Assembly (NCBI GenBank): GCA_905221605.1
Contig: CAJNDS010002271.1
Span: 439,001 to 503,000, forward strand
Direction of reading: 5' to 3'
Origin: Symbiodinium natans
Taxonomy: Eukaryota; Sar; Dinophyceae; Suessiales; Symbiodiniaceae
DNA: 64,000 bases
This document shows positions 42,591 to 55,180 of this stretch, in pieces. A program made the position numbers and the translations under genes. The notes beneath the pieces are model-generated. The model was not told where the DNA came from, made no database searches, and saw only the letters and a list, made by a program, of their open reading frames with translations. Position 1 is the stretch's first letter. Every line of letters begins with the position of its first letter.

Positions 42591-43043
42591 GACATGAGAA
42601 TGTGTGCCCTGTGTGGGCATATGCGTATCCGTACCTTTGTTTTGGCCAAACCACTTCAAGTCTCTTAAGTTCTAAGCGGAAGATCTACCAAACAAATCAA
42701 GTTCTCCGTGCCCGGCAGGTCGAATGCTACCCAACAAAAGCTGTGCCTGGCGTGCTCCAGGTGTCGGCGGCTGAGCAAGCTTTGCTGCAAGGTATGCAGA
42801 GTTGTCGTTCTTTTCTCAGTGTTTCCCTTCCCGCAGCTTGGGCAGTTCTCTTTTCTGCCTTCGACCGAGGCACAAGTGGCACAAGTCAAAAATGCCAAAA
42901 GTTTGGCAGCTCGCCTAGCAGACCTAGCTGGGTTTGCGCTCGTTGTCCGTGCGCCCTGTGCCTTCCGAGGTCTTCGAAGCAAGACTTATGGAATGCTTGC
43001 CGCAAGCTGACGACGGAAAAGAAGCGGCACACATCTCAATGAC
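42590..43043 (+). pseudogene. possible cysteine-pair protein fragment
   Basis: Three plus-strand pieces carry closely spaced Cys pairs: MRMCALCGHMRIR (near 42,595), QQKLCLACSRCRRLSKLCCK (42,735-42,795) and VCARCPCALCLP (near 42,937), ending at a TGA (43,041-43,043). They lie in different frames. A GT...AG pair (GTATGCAG near 42,794, CCCGCAG near 42,837) might be an intron. Together they could be the remnant of a small zinc-binding protein. This is weak evidence. Confidence 0.25.
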
Positions 43044-43122
43044 ATCATGACTTCACAAACCAAGTTCCGAACCCAATTCGTCAGAAGTCCTGACGCAGCC
43101 AAAAGACGATCTCAGGCTCGAG

Positions 43123-44878
43123 CGCAAGGTCCACCACATGCAGCTGGCAAACGAGCGCCTGGAACAACAGCGTCTCAGCTGCGCCGATTTGATTGATCAC
43201 ATGTACAATAGACCGGACGACTCATGTGTCGAGAATGCGTGTGTTTTGGCATGGCACGGGGTAAGATTGCTGAGTCAATGTCGGTCTGTCCTTAAGGCTG
43301 AAGGATCCAGCGCAAGCTTGCGAAGCTGATGAAAGCTCTGAGCAGGAGCAGACTTTCTCTAGCTGACCTTGCAGGTCGAGCTTTCGCAAACGTAAAGGTT
43401 GCACAGGGTGACATGGGGTGCAAAATTGGATCAGTCTAGGATTTCGGGGCTGCGCCTCAGAGAAAGGAGTATCATGGAAGCGATGCGCATCTACAAGTGC
43501 TTTCATGAGGAAATTTCTGAAGTAGTGGTTGCAATGGCACGGCTGTAGTACTTAAGATAGGGAGAGAGGAAGGCAACGTGAAGGTAGAAGTAGAAGCAGC
43601 AGTGCCGAGCGACAGAACGGGGAGGACAGTCAGGAAAGGCTCAACAGTCGCATGGCATGTTTCATCCCTCGATCACTTCAGGATATCCGAACCTCCAACA
43701 ATCATGCCGCTGCAAGCCACAAGACATAAACGCGGATGTCAACCTTTTTGAGCTGCAGGACATCCTGGACCTTTTTGAAGGCCTGGATTGGACGTCAGCC
43801 CCGCCAATGGCTTAGCCTGCTAGCTCTAGCTCTAACCATTGGCAGCCAGTGCCCCATTGTTTTAGGAGGTGAGATCCAACGCCTGCTTTGAGTATGCTCC
43901 ATCAGGTCCTGCCCCGAAATACATGCCGAAGCACGTTCCGACACGATGTCAGAGGCTGGCTAGTCTCAAGCGAGGTCATGTCGAGATACGTCGGAGAGCA
44001 GTTGCTCGCAAGGTCCACCACATGCAGCTGGCAAACGAGCGCCTGGAACAACAGCGTCTCAGCTGCGCCGATTTGATTGATCACATGTACAATAGACCGG
44101 ACGACTCATGTGTCGAGAATGCGTGTGTTTTGGCATGGCACGGGGTAAGATTGCTGAGTCAATGTCGGTCTGTCCTTAAGGCTGAAGGATCCAGCGCAAG
44201 CTTGCGAAGCTGATGAAAGCTCTGAGCAGGAGCAGACTTTCTCTAGCTGACCTTGCAGGTCGAGCTGTCGCAAACGTAAAGGTTGCACAGGGTGACATGG
44301 GGTGCAAAATTGGATCAGTCTAGGATTTCGGGGCTGCGCCTCAGAGAAAGGAGTATCATGGAAGCGATGCGCATCTACAAGTGCTTTCATGAGGAAATTT
44401 CTGAAGTAGTGGTTGCAATGGCACGGCTGTAGTACTTAAGATAGGGAGAGAGGAAGGCAACGTGAAGGTAGAAGTAGAAGCAGCAGTGCCGAGCGACAGA
44501 ACGGGGAGGACAGTCAGGAAAGGCTCAACAGTCGCATGGCATGTTTCATCCCTCGATCACTTCAGGATATCCGAACCTCCAACAATCATGCCGCTGCAAG
44601 CCACAAGACATAAACGCGGATGTCAACCTTTTTGAGCTGCAGGACATCCTGGACCTTTTTGAAGGCCTGGATTGGACGTCAGCCCCGCCAATGGCTTAGC
44701 CTGCTAGCTCTAGCTCTAACCATTGGCAGCCAGTGCCCCATTGTTTTAGGAGGTGAGATCCAACGCCTGCTTTGAGTATGCTCCATCAGGTCCTGCCCCG
44801 AAATACATGCCGAAGCACGTTCCGACACGATGTCAGAGGCTGGCTAGTCTCAAGCGAGGTCATGTCGAGATACGTCGA
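43123..44878. repeat. 884-bp near-identical tandem duplication
   Basis: Sequence from about 43,123 to 43,999 repeats at 44,007-44,878 with a constant 884-bp offset; I noticed a single substitution (GAGCTTTCGC versus GAGCTGTCGC). Each copy holds a 64-95-codon frame and a GCCAATGG...CCATTGGC hairpin (43,803-43,843 and 44,687-44,727). The near-identity implies a very recent event or homogenisation. No known protein is encoded. Confidence 0.93.
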
Positions 44879-44881
44879 GCA

Positions 44882-45157
44882 GTCTGTGTGTCTGTGTGTC
44901 TGTGTGTCTGTGTGTCTGTGTGTGTCTGTGTGTGTCTGTGTGTCTCTGTGTCTCTGTGTGTCTGCGTGTGTCTCTGTGTGTCTGCGTGTGTCTCTGTGTG
45001 TCTGTGTGTGTCTGTGTGTGTCTGTGTGTGTCTGTGTGTGTCTGTGTGTGGCTGTGTGTGTCTGTGTGTGTCTGTGTGTGTCTGTGTGTGTCTGTGTGTC
45101 TCTGTGTGTCTGTTTGTCTCTGTGTCTCTGTGTGTCTGTGTGTCTGCGTGTGTCTGT

Positions 45158-45202
<45 letters not shown>

Positions 45203-45496
45203 TGTGTGTGTCTGTGTGCGTCTGCGTCTGCGTTTGCGTCGGCGTCTTCGTCTGTGCCTGTGCCTGTGCCTGTGCCTGTTGTGCCTCTGTGTGTCTCGGT
45301 GTGTCTCTGTGTGTCTCTGTGTGTCTCTGTGTGTCTCTGTGTGTCTCTGTGTGTCTCTGTGTGTCTCTGTGTGTCTCTGTGTGCCTCTGTGTGCCTCTGT
45401 GTGTCTCTGTGTGTCTCTGTGTGTCTCTGTGTGTCTCTGTGTGTCTCTGTGTGTCTCTGTGTGTTTCTGTGTGTGTCTCTGTGTGTCTCTGTGTGG
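44882..45496. repeat. TGTGTC/TG microsatellite, about 615 bp
   Basis: Nearly pure TCTGTGTG-type repeats, passing through a TG run (about 45,167-45,207) and a CTGTGC stretch, then CTCTGTGTGT units. It starts where the second 884-bp copy ends. The long Cys/Val/Ser and Thr/His/Arg frames are artefacts. Confidence 0.97.
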
Positions 45497-46200
45497 GCTT
45501 GGCCCTTCCCCGAAAACATAGTGTTCTTTTCAATATTTGAAGGAGTTTTAAGATTCTCAGGATTTAGAAGAGGTTAAGGTGCCTCGCAAAATTTCAAAAG
45601 GCTTGGGGCTTTCAACATGTTAAGGAGTTTAAGGATGGTCAAAAATTTTCATGCGCCTGGCCCTTCACTCAGTTTTCCTTCAAGATTTTGGGTTTTGGGA
45701 TTTTAAAGTACTTAGGGGGCCTTTCAAATTTTCAAAAGGCCTGGGGCTTCCAAAAGTGTAAGGGCTTTTAGGATGCCGCAAATATAGTAAATGTGTTTTC
45801 AAGGTTTTTGACGATATTCAGGCTTTGCAAGAGCGATTCAGCAGTGCCAGCGCCAGTTGTTCCCTGCACACTTTTATCTGTAGTATTGTTTCGTGCTTCC
45901 CTCAGAAGTAGGGAGAATTTCACGGGCTTTCTAAATTTATGTATTTGAAGGGCTTTTGAAGAACTTGAGGTGCCTTTCAACATTCGGGGCTTGCAAAGTT
46001 TTAAGAAATTTACGGGTTTTCAGGAGTTTTAAGATTTAAATGTGCCTGGCCCTTCCCAGAAAATACGAAATTTCCCTTCAAGATGTTCAGGTTTAAGGAT
46101 GTTCATGAATTTTTTGGGCCTCTCACAAATTTTAAAAGGCCTGTGCTTTTCAAGCCTTCAAGGATGGTTAAGATTTAAAGAATTTAAGGCCTTTTTGTGA
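45497..46200. repeat. AT-rich dispersed repeat region
   Basis: Loose repeats of TTTCAAAAGGCCTGGGGCTT and CTGGCCCTTCCC-like blocks alternate with TTTAAGG-rich sequence. No gene is recognised. Confidence 0.6.
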
Positions 46201-49100
46201 GAAGTACCCTTGTTGAGCAACCTCCTTGACCTCATGACAGGATTCTTCCCCGACGCATCATGGAACAACTATTGTGGTTTTACTTATACCCTCGTGTAAT
46301 CTGCTTTGAGCCCTATACCTCAGAGCTCCGCCGCCCAGGGACTGTTGGTGGCGCCTGGAGCAGCGTCGCTGCCTTCTCAGTCACCGGCATGATTTCCATC
46401 AATTGTCAGCCCACTTATACCTCAGCATCCTTGTAAATACTTCTGCAAACTCCTTCCATACCTGGTGGGTAGTTCCTTCTTTGATTTGAGTCCATTGGGT
46501 TACCATCAAGGCCCGTCTTCTTGTACATGTACGATATTTCCAACGGCTGGGCAGCGCGGTGGTCGCCCCTCATCCTGGGTGAGCGAATCCAGGCCGCGCG
46601 GTCATCAGGGTCACTACTCGTAGACTGGCAATACAATCTTGGTTTACCTGTCGTACACAAGTGCTGGAGAAGTTTGTTCCGCGCGATAGACGAGGCACTC
46701 TGGCACACATCTCTGGTAGTGGACTGGGGTGCGAACAGCGGCTGCCTTAGCCGTGGCATCCAAGTGAGGAGGTATAAAGAGCGCTGTCGCTGTTGAGGCC
46801 GAGAGCTTTGGCTCGGCGGAGGTATTGGATGTGTGTCACTGCCAGAGTACTGGGCCCAGTGCTACTTGCAAGGATTGGGTCTGCCATCGTTTTCGTGTAA
46901 GCCTTGAAGCCATTCAACTATTCCTCGCCATAGTTGCAGAAAACACAGAGCATTTAGTTGTGATCATGGCATGCTACTTGCTAATGCATTATGGGTTCAT
47001 GCTCTGTCTGGCTGCCTGCGCGGCTAGCCTAGGCCAAAGGCACACACTCCAGGCAAACAAGAAGGAACAAGAAGAACCTGTCTGCCAGGTAAGCCCTCTA
47101 AACTTGCCTGTCCTGCTCTTATGAGCGTGGCATGCTCCCTTGACCCTGGGGGATGCATCCAAGAGGACTGTCCATCATTGTACAGATCACAATGATCCTA
47201 AGACAAGAATACAAACAGCAAGAAGCAAATGGTAGAAATTGTGCAACACACACGCATACCCAAAAAGTGAGCGATTGAAGAATGCTGCTGAGGACCACAC
47301 CTTTCGGGAGGCCTATCGAGAAGAGGCTGGCTTGCCCAACTGGCAATCAGTCTTAACTCTTGTGTTCTAACAGAAGCAGTATGCTTCGAATTCCCTGTTT
47401 GTACGAACCCTTGTCCCTGACGCTCAATTGTCAAAAACTAGCGACAGTCAGACGCACACCTACGAGTATGACTCGCAGGGCGCACTCGTGATCGAAACAA
47501 GTGATTGTGACGCTTCGCGTCGGCCGCCGCGCCGTTCCCGCCTTAGACTGTCCGTTTCGTTCAGCTCATGGATTAAAGGGTCGACGACCAGAGGCTGCAA
47601 GAGAATATACTGTGGCGCCGCCCTCACATGGGCCCATTCAACATCTCAGCATTGTGGAAGTTGCTGAGCTCGATCATGGCGGAAGCCTGCCCGTTCGCAT
47701 TCACAACGAATATACATTGGCGTGCGGAAGCCAGGAAGGCGTGGAGCAGAGTATGCATGGGTTTGGGGCTTCCGTGGGCCGGGAATGCTTGACCAGAGAG
47801 CCCTCAGGCGTATGAAAGCTGTAAGTATGCAGGAACCGCCGACGAAAAAGGTGTCCTGCCGTGACTCTGAACTCCTTGGGCCAGGGCCGAGGCAAAGAAA
47901 TGCTGATTGTCAGTCATGGTGGCAGGCTGCTGGGCTACACCTGCAAGAGCTACCGGTCAACCATCGAGACTCTCACGAGGCCAGAGAGTCTCTTTCCCAC
48001 TGGTTCGAGCCATGAGTGAGCCATGTTTGGGGGCGGCTTCCACAAACGGGGAATCCTTTCATAGAGGCCCAGGTTGACATGAGGGGTCTTGCCAAGGTGT
48101 TGTGCGGACCACTTTGGGCCGGAGAAGTACAATATTCTGCTGTCGCCCCACACAAGCAACAAATTACCGACCTGTCGGGGGCTGTTCCGCCAAGGTCCAA
48201 CAACTGCAACCACTTCAGCGACGCGATGTCCCTCTTCCTCCTGGGGCAGCCTTTCTGCTTCAAATTGGACACGCGGAGCATCAACCCGGATGAACACGGG
48301 CGCAGCACCTGAGGCACATACCGGCGGAGGTGCTCGAGCAGCCAGACTATGTCTCGGACACAGCGTTGATGCAGAAACTGAGTCTGGTGAGTGTCTGCCT
48401 GCCTCTCTCAGGTCATGCAAAGCCGTACAGCGCGGCTGCTGCACGGTGGCTATGAGGCCTTCATGTTTGCCCGAGAGCCCGTCCTTGAAGCGCAGAAGTG
48501 TTGACGATTGCTGTCGTACCGTGCGCCCATTCCTCAAGCCATGTTGAGTGCCATGATGGTCATAGTCTCAGGCACAAGAGCGCAGAGCAACTTTGAAGGT
48601 TTTAGGTCATGTGGCACTTCGAGGATACTAGGTTACAGACGAACTTTGCTGATCCTGGATAAGCCCTTCGACCGTTGTTCTGGATGCATGCAGGGATAAC
48701 GTGGCTAGTTCGGGGTTGGGAAAACATATACACCTCCTTCGGCAGCAAGCCTAAATCTCGAGCATCCTTTTGGCACAGACTCTCATCTGTGGAAGCGTGT
48801 CGCCTTAGGACGCTGCATCCACCCTTAACTAGGATTGTTGAATTGGCCCACATCTCGGTGTGTGGCTGGGTTCGAGCCTCCACAGAGCTCTGTGGTGGCC
48901 TCCGAGGCCCGCCTGCAGATGTGCGTCAGGTGTGTACTTGGTTTTGGGGTTCCTATTGCGAGCGCCCTAAAGGTGGCCCAACAAGCGAGCAGTGCTGCGA
49001 AGTTGCTGGTCGTGCTGGGCCTCGGCGCTTGTGACAGGTCTGCTATGTCAAGGAGTCCGGCGTGGACAGAAGGTGAGCCGCTGTAGAGTTTGGTGTGTAT
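46201..49100. other. unassigned region, no supported gene
   Basis: Overlapping open frames (for example 47,950-48,537 minus, 195 codons, and 48,089-48,547 plus) have no recognisable domain. A CAGGTAAG donor-like site at about 47,086-47,093 follows a 90-codon frame with a hydrophobic stretch (MACYLLMHYGFMLCLAACAA), but no partner exon could be defined. Confidence 0.35.
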
Positions 49101-49238
49101 CGGTTCGCCAGCAACAGGGCCAAGCAACATGCCATGTCAGATCACATGTGTTCGCAGATTGCACGCCATAGCGGTCCGCCAGCAACAGGGCCAGCAACAT
49201 GCCATGTCAGATCACATGTGTTCGCAGACTGCACGTCA
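49101..49238. repeat. about 70-bp tandem duplication
   Basis: GCAACATGCCATGTCAGATC is repeated with its flanks, ending in TGTTCGCAGATTGCACG and TGTTCGCAGACTGCACG. Confidence 0.85.
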
Positions 49239-49239
49239 A

Positions 49240-49290
<51 letters not shown>
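49231..49290. repeat. (CTG)n trinucleotide repeat
   Basis: About 18 CTG/GCT units directly follow the 70-bp duplication. Frames read poly-Ala, poly-Leu, poly-Cys or poly-Ser; no gene context is visible. Confidence 0.95.
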
Positions 49291-51540
49291 CTGCGGCAGG
49301 TTACGAAAGTGCCCATGTTGTCCGAAGACATGGCTTCCTTCTGAGAGGAAGCTAGAGGAGTCACGAGGATCCATGATGCCAGGGTGCCTGCCCAAGGTGC
49401 CCACAATCGTTCCAGCAGCGCACCACCCGATGCCACATTCTCAGGTTTGTCAACCGGTAAACGTGCGCTGCTCGTAGTTTGCCTTTAGCTCAAATCTTGG
49501 AAGCCATGCCTCGCAACCCGTGCTTATCTCTTATTGCCTGTGTTTGCACAAGGTTTCGATGGCCTTGCTCGATCACAATGAACCTCTTACGCCTGAGGCA
49601 GTGCGTGATAATTTCCTCAGGCACCCAGGGACAATAGTGCTGAAAAGCTTGTGAAGGCCACCAAGAAGGGGCTTCAGGGTCGCCGGGTCCAGCGCTCAGA
49701 TATTGATGAGTTTCACGCAGAGACAAATCATGTTGGACAATTGCTGTTCCAGATTGCTGCGGACCCCTCGTCCAATATTGATCTCCCAAAATAAGGGAGC
49801 TCTGGAGTCATGGGTTAATCTTGCTATATATTTACAAGTCAGTTTTCCAATATGGTGCAGGCTGGATCCAAGATGATTCATAAGCAGATTTTGAGTCCCA
49901 AGAGAATTTTCTCTGGACAAGACCTTGTGTGATGCAAGTTAGGATGGTTTGACGAGACACATGAGGTGGTGTCTCCAACCGTGTTTGGATTACACATTGC
50001 CATTGCCACCCTCCCACCATGCTTGGCAAAGGCTTGTGATTTAGAAAAGCTAGCTTGGAAGCTGATGCCGCCAATCATCAAGAGTTTTCTGACACCTGTA
50101 CTGCTTGTCGGAGTTGTCAAATTGAATGAGTGCAGCATAGAATGGAATGGAGTGGAAGGGAATATGGAATAGCATATGGAAGCATGTGGCTGCCACAATC
50201 GGCCCCGCGCTGTGCGCACTGTCCCGGCAGGGGTCGTGGGAGGCAAGCCAGGGCCAGAGTGCAACCGATGCATGGCAGGCACTTTGGGGCACGAAGGGTT
50301 GAAGTGAATCCATGGAGTGCGACCCCACGACCGGCACATGTTTTCAGCGCTTTATTTTAGTTTTCTGAGCGGCGTAACGGGCTAGATTCGGAGATCGTTG
50401 CTGCGTGAAGGAAGCACCTGGCATGCCTACAAGCACTGAGGCAGGTTGGGAAACCGAGCAGCTTCAAAGTGCTCTAATGAGTCCGTTGTTTTTGGCAGCA
50501 CAAGTTCCGGACCCCCAGCATGAATGTGGGAGGGCCCCTTCACCAGTGGGTCGTGCGTTTTCAAGCCGGCACGCATGAGTGGTTCAAGTGCTACTGCGGA
50601 GAAAGGCTAAACTTGACAAGCGTGCAATTGTTTGATCAGCTGTAAAGAGTGTGCGGCGTAAGCTGACCTCGAATCTTAGGGGATGCGGTCCCAGGCGTGC
50701 CCTGTCGAAGTGGTCTGGAGGAAGGCACCAGCACAACGTTCAGTCAACTTCCAGCTTTGGCACCGGGCCTTGAAGATCCCCTAAGCCACTGCAACAGAGC
50801 CGGCAAGACTCATCCTTGCCAGATCTTGCCAACAGATGGGAGAGAGCGAGCTTGAATGATAGAGGCTTTTGGCAGCATGAATGTGCACAACTCCACTTTT
50901 CTATTCCCCCGTTTAACTTTTTATTCCCCTGTCTAAAATCCAACTATTCTGCCGTGTAAAAGCCCTGCTTGACTAAGCATGCCAATTCCTATCCTTTTTC
51001 TTTTGCAGCGTTCATGTCATAACGCACCCATGGGTTCTTCCAAAGTTTTGTTGTTGGCCTGCTTGCAACTCCTATCCGATCAGACATCCAGCTAAAGCTG
51101 CACATCACAGAGCCAGCTGTCAAAACGATCCCTGATTTTGACAACTCGCCATGGCATGCTTAACCAGCCCTACTTGCGTTCATGCCAGGAGCCGACAAAC
51201 GGACTCAATGTGAATGCTGAGGAGTTCAAGATGGAGGCCATGAGGGAACTTAGTGCCTAAACCCTAAGGTCTGAACTGCTGCTGCTTGAACTTCTTGTGC
51301 CAAGCACAAGTAGCACGTGAGGTTGTATGAATAGACCCCGAGGAATGGTAGGTCTTGTAAAGCGAGAAGGGGCAAACATGGTTCACGCTAGAACTCGTCG
51401 CAGACTCCACTGCAGTTCCAGGCGGAGTGGCACTACGAGTCTGCGCAGGACCCCGGCTCACCTGTACTCAACAACTGCTAACTGCACCGAGGGATGCAGA
51501 TGGTAGTGTGAAATGCTCTGCGCATGCCTGACCCCATTTC
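49291..51540. other. unassigned region, no supported gene
   Basis: Only short or structureless open frames are present. GGAAT-like runs occur near 50,140-50,175. No RNA gene was recognised. Confidence 0.4.
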
Positions 51541-54003
51541 GGACCAACACTATGTTCTTGTAGGGCCGCTGAGGGCTTTCGCTGCATTGACTTGCGCAGC
51601 AGCGAAAGCAGCCACCGCGTGTAGTCATTGACATGTGGACAAGTGAAGCTTGATGCCAAGGCGTCTACCAGGGTGAGCTGCCGCGAGAGATGGTGGTGCG
51701 CTGGCCCATTTTGATGTCATTTGGGTTAGGAACCTCGGCCTTCGGGTTTCCTGTAACTTTTCGGATACACGTGCGGTGTTGTGACGACTTTGGAGCTTTA
51801 ACTTTCGTGGAAGGGCTCAGCCTCAAGAAGACTCCGTCAACCTTAGACTCTCACAGCCGAGGCTGAAGCTTGTCCTCGGCAAGAGGATGTTGGCAATGCT
51901 GCCTGGCCCTCGGCTGAGCTCCCCCGTCTCAAGTGCGGGCGATCGGGAGATACAGGACTTCGAACGGCGAGAAACCTGTCTTAGTTAGGCTGTCCTTGTG
52001 CGCGGTAATCCGGGAATGTGGAAGGCGCACTAATGCGCGGTACATGACTTACGGTTGTGCGTGACCAGCCACGGGCTTCGAAGATCAACCGTCGGTACGC
52101 CGTGTTCGGGTGTGGGTAGCCGGCCGGATTGCAGTCTCCTGTGCCCGGACCAACACTATGTTCTTGTAGGGCCGCTGAGGGCTTTCGCTGCATTGACTTG
52201 CGCAGCAGCGAAAGCAGCCACCGCGTGTAGTCATTGACATGTGGACAAGTGAAGCTTGATGCCAGGACGTCTGCCAGGGTGAGCTGCCGCGAGAGATGGT
52301 GGTGCGCTGGCCCATTTTGATGTCATTTGGGTTAGGAACCTCGGCCTTCGGGTTTCCTGTAACTTTTCGGATACACGTGCGGTGTTGTGACGACTTTGGA
52401 GCTTTAACTTTCGTGGAAGGGCTCAGCCTCAAGAAGACTCAGTCAACCTTAGACTCTCACAGCCGAGGCTGAAGCTTGTCCTCAGCAAGAGGATGTTGGC
52501 AATGCTGCCTGGCCCTCGGCTGAGCTCCCCCGTCTCAAGAAAGCCTGAACAGCCTGTGGGTCTGGGGGCGATCGGGAGATACAGGACTTCGAACGGCGAG
52601 AAACCTGTCTTAGGCTGTCCTTGTGCGCGGTAATCTGGGAATGTGGAAGGCACACTAATGCGCGGTACATGACTTACGGTTGTGCGTGACCAGCCACGGG
52701 CTTCGAAGATCAACCGTCGGTACGCCGTGTTCGGGTGTGGGTAGCCGGCTGGATTGCAGTCTCCTGTGCCCGGACCAACACTATGTTCTTGTAGGGCCGC
52801 TGAGGGCTTTCGCTGCATTGACTTGCGCAGCAGCGAAAGCAGCCACCGCGTGTAGTCATTGACATGTGGATGAGTGAAGCTTGATGCCAGGGCGTCTACC
52901 AGGGTGAGCTGCCGCGAGAGATGGTGGTGCGCTGGCCCATTTTGATGTCATTTGGGTTAGGAACCTCGGCCTTCGGGTTTCCTGTAACTTTTCGGATACA
53001 CGTGCGGTGTTGTGACGACTTTGGAGCTTTAACTTTCGTGGAAGGGCTCAGCCTCAAGAAGACTCCGTCAACCTTAGACTCTCACAGCCGAGGCTGAATC
53101 TTGTCCTCGGCAAGAGGATGTTGGCAATGCTGCCTGGCCCCAGGCTGAGCTCCCCCGTCTCAAGAAAGCCTGAACAGCCTTTGGGTCTGGGGGCGATCGG
53201 GAGATACAGGACTTCGAACGGCGAGAAACCTGTCTTAGGCTGTCCTTGTGCGCGGTAATCTGGGAATGTGGAAGGCACACTAATGCGCGGTACATGACTT
53301 ACGGTTGTGCGTGACCAGCCACGGGCTTCGAAGATCAACCGTCGGTACGCCGTGTTCGGGTGTGGGTAGCCGGCCGGATTGCAGTCTCCTGTGCCCGGAC
53401 CAACGCTATGTTCTTGTAGGGCCGCTGAGGGCTTTCGCTGCATTGACTTGCGCAGCAGCGAAAGCAGCCACCGCGTGTAGTCATTGACATGTGGACAAGT
53501 GAAGCTTGATGCCAGGGCGTCTACCAGGGTGAGCTGCCGCGAGAGATGGTGGTGCGCTGGCCCATTTTGATGTCATTTGGGTTAGGAACCTCGGCCTTCG
53601 GGTTTCCTGTAACTTTTCGGATACACGTGCGGTGTTGTGACGACTTTGGAGCTTTAACTTTCGTGGAAGGGCTCAGCCTCAAGAAGACTCCGTCAACCTT
53701 AGACTCTCACAGCCGAGGCTGAAGCTTGTCCTCGGCAAGAGGATGTTGGCAATGCTGCCTGGCCCCAGGCTGAGCTCCCCCGTCTCAAGAAAGCCTGAAC
53801 AGCCTTTGGGTCTGGGGGCGATCGGGAGATACAGGACTTCGAACGGCGAGAAACCTGTCTTAGGCTGTCCTTGTGCGCGGTAATCTGGGAATGTGGAAGG
53901 CACACTAATGCGCGGTACATGACCAGCCACGGGCTTCGAAGATCAACCGTCGGTACGCCGTGTTCGGGTGTGGGTAGCCGGCCGGATTGCAGTCTCCTGT
54001 GCC
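51541..54003 (-). repeat. four tandem 606-625-bp units with integrase-like remnant
   Basis: GGACCAACACTATGTTCTTG (one copy GGACCAACGC) starts units at about 51,541, 52,147, 52,772 and 53,397. The first is shorter (606 bp). On the minus strand each unit has a frame with VNDYTRWLLSLLRKS-like sequence and, later, QPKTGFSPFEVLY. These resemble the D-x-Y/F-T-R and T-G-x-S-P-F-E blocks of retroelement integrases. The catalytic Asp is Asn in this reading and the spacing is too short, so it would be a dead, amplified fragment. The repeat itself is certain; the integrase origin is tentative. Confidence 0.8.
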
Positions 54004-55180
54004 GCTGCTTGCCCGCAGGGCTATGAGGCCATGGCCCGGATCCCAAATTGAAAGCCACGGTAACTCTTGTGAGTTTAGGGAGGGGTGTTGAGAGGCCCAA
54101 AATTCAGCCTCTTTAAGCACTTTTAGTCAGACTGGTGGAGGAAGCTGCCGGCACTGAGCCTTATCGAGACGTTGATAGGAGGTATGTCTCTGCAGGTCCT
54201 GACATTAGACTCCTAGCAGTGCGAGTGCGTGGAGAGGACATGCCAACACAGCAGCATGCATCTGAGGATCCAGCAGCGGCGTACTACCCTTCCGCCCACC
54301 TGCCGAACTTGAAAGCTGGGAAGCGGTCCGAAGTGGTGTCAAGGGTGGTTTATGAGAGGAAGGTGGTTTATGAGAGGAAGCTTTGAGCTAATGTAAGCGC
54401 ACGTTCGTTGTTGGCATCACGTTGGCACTTGTTAAATGGGCCGGCCCTGTTCTTGTCTTGTGCCAGGACACGTACCCGACAGACATGTCGTCGCAGGCGA
54501 GCAGTCAAGAGGGAACCCCCCCCCCCCCGCTAACAGATAAACGCCAAACCGAACACAGCTTGGTGATGCAAGACCGTCCTGCGTCCTTAGAGAGAGTTTT
54601 GTGGTTATGTTTCATAGGCAAATGTGCCTGCAAGGCGTTCGACTACAATTCGCAGGCCAGGACTGTAGGGTTGGTGGAAAGGTGAGTCAGAAGTGTGGGA
54701 TTTGAGAGGTTCGCGCTTACATGCTCTGCCTCTCTGCCCTCCCTGCCTCCCATGCCTCTCGCTTCCTCCCCTGCAAGCCTGCCTCTCTATCTCTCTCTAA
54801 AGCTTTCTCTAAGGCTTTCTCTAAAGCTTTCTCTAGCTCTCTCTATCTTTCCCTCTGCCTCCCTCCATCCCTCTTTGCGCGTCTCCCCGAGTATGTGGCC
54901 ACGTAAAATGAAAACATAAGGAAACAGTTTCAAACAGAAGTACAAGTTCAACTCTAGCCCAATGCAGCTCCTGGAGAGGAGGGACGTGGGGGGGTTTGGG
55001 GAGGCGGGGCCTGCACTGTCTGCTCCCACTCTCAACATACCCATGTCAAACCAAGAAAAGAGAAAAGGCCAGATGAGATTAAACCCGAATGGGTGGGCTG
55101 CCTGCCTGCCAGACAAGGGGGGCATTCTGAAACTCTGAAGACGGGGGGGGGGCGGGTCGGCGGGTTTGTGCGAGCACGTC
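54004..55180. other. no gene recognised; pyrimidine-rich block
   Basis: A CTCTCTAAAGCTTTCTCTA-type pyrimidine-rich repeat lies at about 54,780-54,870, and a C run at 54,519-54,528. A small AGGAAGGTGGTTTATGAG duplication occurs near 54,340-54,380. No domain was found. Confidence 0.5.

Noticed and set aside
44753-45577. Long Cys/Val/Ser-rich and Thr/His/Arg-rich frames (over 200 codons) on both strands
   Set aside because: They are translations of the TGTGTC microsatellite; repeat periods free of stops explain them fully.
48830-48900. GGGTTCGAGCC as a tRNA T-arm
   Set aside because: No matching acceptor stem, D-arm or anticodon arm can be built at the right distance.
49207-49436. Poly-Ala/Ser/Leu frames around 49.25 kb
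   Set aside because: They are translations of the CTG repeat.
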